Positions 18,676 to 27,406 of a stretch of DNA of 30,583 nt are shown piece by piece. The notes beneath the pieces are model-generated. The model searched no databases and had not been told where the DNA came from. It saw nothing but the letters and a program-made list of their open reading frames with translations. The position numbers and the translations under genes are program-made. Origin of the DNA: Thoreauomyces humboldtii (Eukaryota > Chytridiomycota > Chytridiomycetes > Spizellomycetales > Powellomycetaceae); assembly GCA_027596035.1 (NCBI GenBank), contig JADGJA010000202.1:1-30583 (forward strand), given 5' to 3'. Position 1 is the stretch's first letter. Each line of letters opens with the position of its first letter.

Positions 18676-19376
18676 AAACCATTTCCTGCGCGCCTTCGCG
18701 GCGAACAGGAAGCCCGTAGTCACTCGACGCCGACGGCGAAGGACGACCGGGAGAAGACGTCCTGACGTGTGATTTGTTGGATGAGATGCAGGATGAGATG
18801 GGAGCCGTCTGACGGTCTGCGCTTCATATAGGAGGACTGCCTGTCCGAAGGTCCGAAGCTGCGTGCACCGGGTGCCGAGTACCGGTACCGAATGGTTGGT
18901 GCCCTTCCCTTTGTCGTCTTTTTTTTTTCTGGGTTGTTCCCTTTGGGGTCCAGGATCTCTTTTTCATTTCTCTTGGACTTCTCACGCTGATCTGATCTGC
19001 TATGACACTTCGCGAGTCAGGAATATCTATTATTGTACACTTAAATTCTATACGTGTGGTTGAAAAGGACCACCACCCTCACCGACGCCGTCTGTAGTAT
19101 CTGTATGCCTTCGTCGAGCGCGCTGTACAAGTACACCTCTCAAGTTCAACACGTTCCAGAGTCCAGACCTCCTCCGGACGCACTCCCGAGCAGGACGCCC
19201 GGGGCTCTTGCCGGTACGGTAGCTTTTCTTCTCTGCCTTTCCGATTGGCGGCTGCACACTGGTGATCCCTTCTCAAGGCCTCTTGCTTCCCGTGTCTGAA
19301 ACTGTATCTCAGAGGTTGCCCCTGCCTCGAGGAAACGGAACTGGACCTGGAGCGGCAGGAGGTTTGAGTGCGAGAT
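18676..19376. other. Right flank of repeat island and ILV1 upstream region
   Basis: About 700 bases before the chosen ILV1 start. A T-run lies near 18920-18930. A possible upstream coding exon runs from the ATG at 19105 to a GT donor at 19214 (36 codons), but I could not join it in frame to ILV1 with a good acceptor; the best candidate acceptor is only GAG at 19366-19368. A CTCAG acceptor near 19310 leads into a frame that stops. So this may be 5' UTR with an intron. Confidence 0.4.
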
Positions 19377-21719
19377 ATGGTTCAGATGAACGAGGAACGA
19401 TCCCACAATGGACCTTACCTGGATCCTGCCCTCTTCGACAACACCGGCACTCAGACCACGCCCAGGACGTCACCTGTAGAAACCATCTCCACGCAGACCC
19501 TCGCCGCGTCGTCGGCTCCCTTGCTCTCGGTCGGCACAGGCACCCACAACATCCCCACGCAAGATGCTGCTACCGATCCTCAACTCACAACCCGTCGCTC
19601 TGTCAGCACTGGCACGCCCACCAGCCCGACGAAGGAAGCAGGCACAGATGCCGCCGCCGTTGCGAAGCCTTGCTTGGATGCCGGGTGCCATACATCGCTG
19701 GGACTTGTCCTGACAGAGGAGCGCTCCCTTCGTCCCGACGCTACTGCCAACACATGTGCCGAGAACCGCAGCACCCCGGACCGGTTTCTGCATCTGACCA
19801 GCGAGGCCGCGTCCGCAACCGGCCCCGTGTCCCCACCCTTGCCTGACCTCCAACTGGTTTTGGCGCCGGTAGGGGGCGGTGCCGAAAAGGACGCTGTGTT
19901 TTTACCTCCTGGAGGCGGGCCGGCTCCCCTTCCGACGACCCCGGAAGACTTTAAAGAGTACACAGAGGCTTCCGGAGTTTACCACTTTCCGAATCCAAAC
20001 GCCGGCATTCCCGACAACACTCCGACGGCAGCAGCCGGACAACAGCTTCCAGACTATCTTCGTCTTATCCTGACAGCTCAGGTTTACGACGTGGCGTTGG
20101 AGTCACCCCTACAGACCGCCCACAACCTCACCTCTCGACTCCAAAACACGGTGCTCCTTAAACGAGAAGATCTCCAACCTGTCTTTTCGTTCAAGTGTCG
20201 CGGAGCCTACAATCGGATGCGGCACTTGTCCCCCGATGACATGAAGCGGGGCGTTGTTGCCTGTTCAGCAGGCAATCACGCTCAGGGCGTAGCGCTCGCT
20301 GCCCAAAAGCTCGGCATGAAGGCCACCATAGTCATGCCCACCGTCACGCCCCCCATCAAGTGGAAAAACGTAAAGCGTCTCGGCGCCGAGGTGCTGCTCT
20401 ATGGCAACGATTTCGACGAAGCGAAGGCCAAGGCCGCACAGCTCGCCGGGGAACATGGGTTCATCAACATCCCTCCCTACGACGACCCACACGTCATCGC
20501 GGGGCAAGGGACCGTAGGAGTCGAGATCATGCGCCAGACCAGTCAAAGGATCGACGCCATCTTCATCTGCATCGGGGGCGGAGGGCTGGCGGCAGGCATC
20601 GCGAGCTACGTCAAACGCATCTATCCGAACGTCAAGATCATCGGCGTCGAGACGTACGATGCTGCCGCCATGACGCACTCTCTTCAGCGTGGAGCTCGCG
20701 TCCTCCTTCCGCAGGTTGGCCTGTTCGCCGATGGCGCCGCCGTCAAGGTGGTAGGGGAAGAAACGTTTCGCATCTGCAGGGAGCTGGTAGACGAGACCAT
20801 CCTCGTCTCGACCGACGAGATCTGCGCTGGCATAAAGGATGCGTTCGAGGACACCCGAAGCGTCGTGGAGCCTGCTGGGGCGTTGGGCATCGCGGGACTG
20901 AAGAAATACGCCAGCATGACCGGATGTAAAGGGAAAACGTTCGTTGCGGTCATGAGCGGCGCCAATATGAACTTTGACCGTCTACGCTTCGTTGCGGAAC
21001 GCGCAGACCTTGGCGAGCACCGGGAAGCACTGATCACAGTCATCATACCGGAAAAGTCTGGAAGGTCAGTCTCGCGCGAAAGAACTTCGTTCGCATCCAT
21101 TGATTGACTTTGAACCGCTCGCTTATACGTTGGGGTTGCTTTTTGTGGGATAGTTTCGAAGAGCTTTATCAGATCATACATCCCCGGACCGTCTCAGAGT
21201 TCGCCTACCGATACGGTGATCCCGACGAAGCGCATATCTTCATGTCGTTCACGGTGCAGGATCGCGAAGCGGAACTGGAGGCGGTGTTCTCGCAACTCGA
21301 GGACAAAGGGATGCGGGCGCTGGACGCCAGCAAGAACGACATGGCGAAGGATCACGCACGGAATCTCGTCGGTGGACGCATGGCCGTCCCCGATGAACGA
21401 TTGTTCCGATTCGCTTTTCCCGAACGACCGGGCAGCCTGGGCGATTTCCTGAGGAAACTGAGGCATCCGCTCTGGAATGGTGTGGTTCAAGTTCAAAAGC
21501 TCACACAGGGTGCCATACGTGAATTTACCTAACGGTACTTTGGCTCATGTAGTGACACTGTTCCACTATCGAAATTATGGAGGGGATGTCTCTCGGGTTT
21601 TGGCCGGCATCCAAGTACCTCGCGAGACCAACCTGGCATTCGATCAGTTTTTGGAGGACTTGCGATACCCGTATGTCGAAGAGACAGGGAACAAGGTCTA
21701 TCAGCAGTTCCTTCGATGA
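19377..21719 (+). CDS. ILV1: Threonine dehydratase (threonine ammonia-lyase)
   Basis: PLP enzyme converting threonine to 2-oxobutanoate, the first step of isoleucine synthesis; mitochondrial in fungi. Model: join(19377..21064,21154..21479,21553..21719), 726 aa; introns of 89 and 73 nt restore the expected regulatory-domain sequence. The PLP lysine is Lys273 in SFKCRGAYN, the phosphate-binding glycine run is at 400-403 (GGGGLAAG), and SAGNHAQG is present. Two C-terminal ACT-like regulatory segments follow (around IPEKSGSFEEL and [11 protein letters not shown]), so isoleucine feedback control is likely. Oddity: about 195 residues precede the catalytic start (LPDYLRLIL). They are rich in Thr, Ser, Pro and Ala with GTQT/STQT/STGT-like repeats, and no clear mitochondrial presequence is seen. 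A stop codon lies immediately upstream in frame, so the true N-terminus may come from another exon. Confidence 0.92.
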
Positions 21720-22749
21720 CGTGGCCAAGCCGCCTTGTCGGGTCGAAAGGTGCTGAGTTTCGCCAGCTACTTTTGGGTTAGCACTGGAGTACCATCCTCG
21801 TACACCGTACCGGGCACGTTGCGAGGGACCTATGATTTTGAATAGAGAATCTGCGTGGTATGCAGTGCCTTGCAGTGCCTTTTCGCGAAGCTGAACGATC
21901 AATCCCGAGCGCCGCAGGACGGTTAGGGTTTGTTTCCTAAATCTGTTTTAGGGTTGGGGTTCTTGACACGGAGTCCAGGTAAACGGTCCATTTCGACCGA
22001 CCTCCCTGTCATGCTGTTTCCTTTCCATCATGCCGCTAGCCTGTTGGTCATGCTGGGTTCGATCATCAGCCTACGCAGAACGGATTCCTACGCTGATGGC
22101 AAGGTTGGTACTGTAGTTCACCGTGATGGCCGCGGGCTGGCCACCACCAGGCACACTGTACAATCCTTTCCCAAAAGTCTGGTCCGACAGCCCTCTGTGC
22201 CATGCGTGGAAGTTGGCCGTCTTGGCCGATAGTGTAATTCGGAAAAGACTATATCACTTGAAACGAGCAAGCAGACGTTCAACCTTGTTGTTGTTCATCA
22301 TCCTTTCCTCTTTCTCCTCGGGCAAAAAGCAAAAGAAGAAGAAGGCAAGGTCGAGTCTTGTACAATAACTTTTGAAACGTGAGCACAGGGTAAGGGGGGT
22401 GAACACAGGAGGACAGCGTTTCGCCCCCATAGCGCAACTACGTCGCCGTTTTCACTCCAACGCACACAGGCACACTCTCTCCTCACGAACAGCATACTCT
22501 CGTTTGGCAAAGCAATCGCAACAGCATTTGCCTGTCTTGTGTCTTGGCTCCCGCACCCACCCCCTTCCCCGCTGCGTATCTGCTCACAAGAAGGAGAACG
22601 CTCCGCGTAGTATCGCATCGCATATCCTTCTCGCCCTCCTTTGCGACTTCCATCCAATAGCCGACACCTTTTTCCCACAACTCAACAGTCGTTCCTCCCC
22701 GTTTCGATACCAGCAAAACTGGCATTACCCTCTCTCTCAGTTCCGGGCC
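21720..22749. other. Intergenic: ILV1 3' flank and long 5' region of Gln-rich gene
   Basis: No gene seen. The frame of the Gln-rich protein is open from 22372 but has no ATG before 22750, so 22372-22749 is probably 5' UTR. A short TGCAGTGCCT duplication lies near 21860-21880. The last ~400 bases are C/T-rich, as fungal promoters and leaders often are. Confidence 0.5.
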
Positions 22750-25617
22750 ATGACCGAGCTCTCACAGGCATCATCCTACCCCCACATGCTGGACCTACCC
22801 TTGGGTGGAAGCCCAATGGTCATGTCGGACGCGCAGCAACAGCAAATGTCGCCCACTCCGCCACCTTCCGCAGAGGCGAGTCGCAACCCGTCCGCCAGGA
22901 AACGCGATAGGCACGGAGCCGAGCTGGCGAGCTTCCAGAGGGACAGGTTTCCTCAGTCCTCGAGGGACACGCGGTACCCCGACTTTCTGGAGAAGCTCCT
23001 CGACGAGTTCGAGAATGCCCAGCACGTTGTTGGTCGCGGCGGAGAAGTACAGTTTTCAAAGGACAAACTGCAAGAGGCACGCGGAAAGCTCGCCGCTGCG
23101 ACCGGAACGAAGGGATGGCGCATCTGGCTCAAGGAGCCCCTCTTCAACCGGTTCCGAGACCTCAAGCAGTCGTCCTCACCAGCCGACACGACGCATTCCG
23201 AGTTTGTGGAGCTTTTGCTGGATCTGCACGATCTCGTCGAGGCCAACAACTGGGACAGCATCCGTCGCGCCCTTACGGGCGTTCCTACCAGCGCGTTCGA
23301 CCTCGCGCTTGCGAGTGGTTCATCCCTTGCGGCAGCAGCAGCAGCCGGTCTCACCGCTGGTCAGATGCAACCGGCCATGTTGCCCATGCTCTTCGATCAG
23401 CCTGCGCCGTCAGCCGGCGCGTACTACGTGACTCCAGGCGGTCAACCCATGACCGTCGGATCTACGTTGTCTGCGCAATCGCAAGGTGCTTTGGGCAGCT
23501 GGAACCACCCGAACCTTCCAGTGGTCGGCATGGCCCCTCTCAACGATTTCGGAACCAGAGGACCCATCCAAGGCCTCCCAGCTGAATTCTCCAATCTCGA
23601 GGATGTCTCTTTGGAAGGCGTGGTGAAACGGTCGCTTACATCGCCAGGGAATAGTGGTCGGGCACGCGGCATCCCCCGCACGCCTCAGCTGACGGCGGAT
23701 CTCAATCGCACAAAGTCCCTGACAAACTCCAACAAGAAGACTCGCGACGGAGCCACCGTTCCTCCAGCGCGTCGTCCTTCGTTGCGCTCTCTCAGCGGAC
23801 ACGATTCCTCCATCATCCCATCCACATTTCTTGGTCACAGGCGAACTGCCAGCGCACTGAGCACGTCCTCCATCCGCTCCACTTCGTCCGCGGCCAAGTC
23901 GTTTTACACGGCCGACTCTCCGATCCTGCGGCCTGTAGCGGATCCCTTGAAGTGGCCCTTGGACTCGGATCTCCTGATGCAAGGCATAGAAGGCATAAAC
24001 CTTGGCGAGGCGGCCGCTGCAGGGGCATATCTGGAACATCAACAACACCAACAGCGGTTTCATCAACAGCAGCAATTCGCGCGCGACATGCACTCCACGC
24101 AGGCGTCGGCGGGGATTTATCCACCGGCTGGATCCATCATGGGGTTCAACCCAAGGTTCGGGAGCGTCAACCCGTTCAGCAACAACCCACTGCTGATGAA
24201 TCACATCAAGACGGAACCCGAGCAGCAGCAAGAAGCAATGTTCGAGTACACGACGCTGGGAGTCGTTGCAGAGCCGACGAGCTACGTCCTGTCATCCCCG
24301 GACGCGATGGACACGACATTTGCGAAGGTGGATGTCATCCCCAGTACCGAGCTCCCTGCGACGCTGGACTCGATGTACGACGCTCTTTGCACGAGCATGA
24401 CTGGATCATCCGATCCTTTCGCTGCCCAACAGGGACACTTGTCGGCTTTCCCTGCTCAGGACATCCAAGTGCAGATTCAGCAGCAGATCCAGCAACAGCA
24501 GCAACGGCAGCATCAGATTCATCAACGGCAGCGGTCTCAGCACGACATACTGAAGCAGCACATGCAGCAGCAGCAAGAACAGGAGCAGGCGCATCACCAG
24601 CAAGTGCAGCAGCAGCAGCAGCACATGCAGCAACAGATTCACCATCAGCAGCAACAGGCTCAACATCAAGAGCAGATGCACATGCAGCAGCAGCAGCAGC
24701 AACATGCAAGACACGAGATGCAGCAACAAGTCCAGATGCAGTTCCAACATCAGGCTCAGCAGCATATCCATCAGCAGGCCCAGCAGATGCAGCTGGAGCA
24801 AACGCAACAGATAGCCGAAATGCAGGGTCAACAGGCTACGGACGCTGGCCTCGCCATGGCTATGGGATATCCCGGCGCTTTCGAGATGCCCGTCACTCGG
24901 CAGCAGTATCCACAGCGTCAAGGATCTCTTCCGGGCGTCGGATACGAACTCGGACCGTCACCGTCTCCGCAACTGCAGCCGCTCCAGCCACCACCCCGGA
25001 TGCAAAGCATGTCCACCGCGCTCCCTCTGTACCATTCTTTCGATGCATCCGGGCCAACCACACTGTACGCGTCACCGGCGCCGGAAACCCCACCGTCATC
25101 GATCCAACAACTGCAACAACCAGCGCCACCAACAGGACTCCCGGATGTGGTCGTACCGAGCAACGCGGGCATCGTCGACAACAGCCCTCGACAACAGCAA
25201 ATCGCTCGCAGCTCACCGCCCACACCGTCCATCCCGATCCCACCTCCACCCTCGCCAGCGGTGCCGGTGGCAGCGGCAGCGACCGCATCCCCGTCGTCCT
25301 CCACGTCCCACGGATGGAGGTTCCGAAACAACGGTGGCGGAAACGTCGCGTTGCCCCAGATCCAGACCGCCGTCCCTGCCAACGGATCGACGGCCGCCAC
25401 CGCGGCGGGACCTTCGTCCCCCTCGCCTCTCCCGTCTCCGAGCAGCAGCGGAGGCGGTCGCAAGCGGCTCTCGAAGATCATCAACCGGTTGTCGTTCATA
25501 AAGGGGTCCTCGTCGTCCAACAACGCGTCGTCATCCTCCTCCCCGCAGATGTCCCCGCCCATCGTCGTTCATTCCCCGCAGCCCGTGCCTGGGAACATGT
25601 ACAGTCCAAGAGAGTAG
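22750..25617 (+). CDS. Gln-rich protein of unknown function (955 aa)
   Basis: Not recognised. The first ATG in the open frame is at 22750, and no intron is needed. Residues ~1-65 are polar and disordered. Residues ~70-190 form the only folded-looking part: charged helices with YPDFLEKLLDEFENAQHVVG, a Trp-rich KGWRIWLKEPLF segment and FVELLLDLHDLVEANNW. After this comes low-complexity sequence rich in Ser, Pro, Ala and Thr. A Gln/His-rich tract covers about residues 573-697 (CAG/CAA/CAT codons), followed by Pro-rich stretches. Near the C-terminus there is a basic segment (RKRLSKIINRLSFIKG, ~904-919). Such composition is common in transcription co-regulators and RNA-binding condensate proteins, but that role is inference. 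The mixed CAG/CAA codons indicate an old tract. Shadow frames of 566 and 273 codons arise from the same repeats. Confidence 0.85.
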   Translation: MTELSQASSYPHMLDLPLGGSPMVMSDAQQQQMSPTPPPSAEASRNPSARKRDRHGAELASFQRDRFPQSSRDTRYPDFLEKLLDEFENAQHVVGRGGEVQFSKDKLQEARGKLAAATGTKGWRIWLKEPLFNRFRDLKQSSSPADTTHSEFVELLLDLHDLVEANNWDSIRRALTGVPTSAFDLALASGSSLAAAAAAGLTAGQMQPAMLPMLFDQPAPSAGAYYVTPGGQPMTVGSTLSAQSQGALGSWNHPNLPVVGMAPLNDFGTRGPIQGLPAEFSNLEDVSLEGVVKRSLTSPGNSGRARGIPRTPQLTADLNRTKSLTNSNKKTRDGATVPPARRPSLRSLSGHDSSIIPSTFLGHRRTASALSTSSIRSTSSAAKSFYTADSPILRPVADPLKWPLDSDLLMQGIEGINLGEAAAAGAYLEHQQHQQRFHQQQQFARDMHSTQASAGIYPPAGSIMGFNPRFGSVNPFSNNPLLMNHIKTEPEQQQEAMFEYTTLGVVAEPTSYVLSSPDAMDTTFAKVDVIPSTELPATLDSMYDALCTSMTGSSDPFAAQQGHLSAFPAQDIQVQIQQQIQQQQQRQHQIHQRQRSQHDILKQHMQQQQEQEQAHHQQVQQQQQHMQQQIHHQQQQAQHQEQMHMQQQQQQHARHEMQQQVQMQFQHQAQQHIHQQAQQMQLEQTQQIAEMQGQQATDAGLAMAMGYPGAFEMPVTRQQYPQRQGSLPGVGYELGPSPSPQLQPLQPPPRMQSMSTALPLYHSFDASGPTTLYASPAPETPPSSIQQLQQPAPPTGLPDVVVPSNAGIVDNSPRQQQIARSSPPTPSIPIPPPPSPAVPVAAAATASPSSSTSHGWRFRNNGGGNVALPQIQTAVPANGSTAATAAGPSSPSPLPSPSSSGGGRKRLSKIINRLSFIKGSSSSNNASSSSSPQMSPPIVVHSPQPVPGNMYSPRE
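24466..24840 (+). repeat. CAG/CAA/CAT trinucleotide-rich tract
   Basis: Imperfect CAG/CAA triplets interrupted by CAT, ATG and GAG encode the Gln/His tract of the Gln-rich protein. No pure run exceeds about seven triplets, so it is less expansion-prone than a pure array. Confidence 0.85.
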
Positions 25618-25746
25618 GCGAAGAACAAACCCCATCCGAAGACCTTGAGTAGTAGAGATTCTCTTCAATCAACCCCTTTTTAGAAGTTGGCAGAACCCAT
25701 CCGACACCCACATCCCTCCTTTATTTTTTTTACATACATTAGACAT

Positions 25747-25777
<31 letters not shown>

Positions 25778-26035
25778 TCCTTTCCCCCAGTTCTCTCCAT
25801 CTCCGTCCATCCATATAGACTTGTACCATCTCCTTGCTCTCTCTCACGCAATAGACTTTTCTCGTTTGAAGAAGCAGCAAAAAGAAGAAAAAGAAGAACA
25901 AGAAGAACGAAGAACCAGAAGAAGACAATGGAAGAGAGGGCGGATCAGCGCCCCCCTTTTTCCCTCACATAGTGTATGGTCGACAAGACGACAAGGAGAT
26001 GCAGAAGAGAAGGGAGGAAAAAAGAAGGGCGTTTT
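25618..26035. other. Convergent 3' region with CT microsatellite
   Basis: Both neighbours end here. It includes a (CT)n run of about 14-15 dinucleotides at 25751-25778 preceded by a C run, and an AAG/GAA-rich stretch near 25870-25930. No gene supported. Confidence 0.6.
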
Positions 26036-26772
26036 TCACCTAGCGATGCGTTCCCGGAGTCCGACGGCCCTGGCTCGAGGATCGTAGACGGATGCCTTTG
26101 GACCGTAGACCTGGGTGACCTCTGTCGAACGTCTTGGACGATGTTGAAAGGGAGTGTTCTGGTTGGTCTGAGGTGGAAAACAAAAGAAGGGATGGGTTGT
26201 GAGGATGTGAGGATGAAGATGAAGATGAAGAAGGGAATCGAACGATGGTTTTTCATCTCATTCTCTTTTGTTTTTTTTACCAAAGGCTTCGACTGCCATC
26301 CGTAGCTCATGGAGGCCGTGATGGGTCTGTCGTACTTTCCCCTCGGCGGTAGAGCCATCCGATCGGAATACCGGATGTACTCCTCGTCCTCCACGGGGAC
26401 GGGAACGGTGACGGTGCCCGTCTTTCCCCTTGCACTTCCCGTCCTCGTCGACGTGGTGGAGGTGGTGGTGCTCCGTCGAGGCGTTCCCGTCCCCGTTCCC
26501 GTCCCCGTGCCTGGCTTGTCGGCTGTGACGGCGTCCCTCCAGACCTGAGGTGTGATGACGAACCCTGGCTTCGGACCGAGTCCCTTGGAAGCTGCGACTG
26601 CCTCGTTCCTCCTGTGGTGGTCCAGCCTCCGCATGGTCTCCTGGAACATTCTGTCCACGGTGGTGGTGTAGGGAGCCGAAGGGTGGCCGGTGGAGGACAT
26701 GAAGGAAGTGTAGGCGAACGAGTGGTAGCCGAGGTTGGCGGCGGATGCCGTGGGTGAGGGACGACGAGGCAT
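26036..26772 (-). CDS. Small unknown protein (207 aa), two exons
   Basis: No family recognised. Model: complement(join(26036..26167,26281..26772)). Exon 1 starts at the ATG at 26772 (MPRRPSPTAS) and ends in MSYGWQSKPL. The intron 26168-26280 (113 nt) has a GTAAAA donor and a CCACCTCAG acceptor, both codons in phase 0. Exon 2 gives 43 residues containing VYGPKASVYDPRARAVGLRERIAR, then TGA. The spliced end reads as protein, whereas the unspliced frame runs into poly-Lys, Phe and Ile noise. The middle has a Gly-Thr repeat (~residues 101-110, from CCCGTC/CCCGTT hexamers) and an acidic-aromatic EDEEYIRYSD segment before PRGKYDRPITASMSYGW. No signal peptide or TM. Divergent from the MYST acetyltransferase gene. 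Confidence 0.65.
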
Positions 26773-27406
26773 TTTCTGCGCGTGTGTGATGTGTAGGAGG
26801 ATGAGGATGGGAGATGCGGGAGATGTGGGGGAGGAAAGGATAGCGACAGAGACAGAGAGGGGAGAGGAGAGATACAGCGACAGAGATGCGGCGGACGAGA
26901 GGTGTGTCGTTGAAGAAGATGCAGAGAGCAGAGCAGGACCACCAACCACCACCAACGACCAAGCCAACCGCTGTCTGTGAAAAGGACAGCCTCCAGGGTA
27001 GGTAGTGGACGACGGGAACAGGAAGAGCAAGAAGCAAAAGTAAGGGAAGGTAGGGGATGCCTCCCCCGCAGAGCGAACGAGAGAACGACAAGGAGTTCAG
27101 ACAGACGAATGTCGCAAAACTCCGCTGTCCAAAAGGCAGGGCCGAAGACTGAAGAAGGGAGCGGACGAAAGCGGCAAAACCCAAAGGATCGTGTCCGATG
27201 CTTTCGGACCCTCGAAATCATCCCATCGACTTCACCAAATTTCTTCCCTGTTTTCCTGGCGTTCGTCACAGTTACCCTGGCATTCGTCCCAGAGCTCTCG
27301 ACGGGAAGAGGACGTACCACCGACCTTGTACATGCGATCGACAAGACAGCCTCGGTGATAGTTGCCAGGACCCTTCCAAGCTGCTCCTAAGGGGAAGACA
27401 GAGGGA
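26773..27406. promoter_or_regulatory. Divergent intergenic region before MYST gene
   Basis: 634 bases between two start codons on opposite strands. A GA-rich stretch (26820-26890; GAGACAGAGAGGGGAGAGGAGAGA) lies on the small-gene side. Open frames cross it, but I see no coding evidence. It probably holds both promoters. Confidence 0.45.

Noticed and set aside
23952..25652. 566-codon shadow ORF overlapping the Gln-rich gene
   Set aside because: CAG/CAA repeats are open in all frames (Ala/Ser/Thr-rich here); the Gln frame has the ATG and the compact helical domain.
26258..27344. Long minus-strand ORFs (308 and 345 codons) around the small gene
   Set aside because: These are alternative frames of exon 1 and its promoter; only the frame from 26772 splices to a sensible C-terminus.
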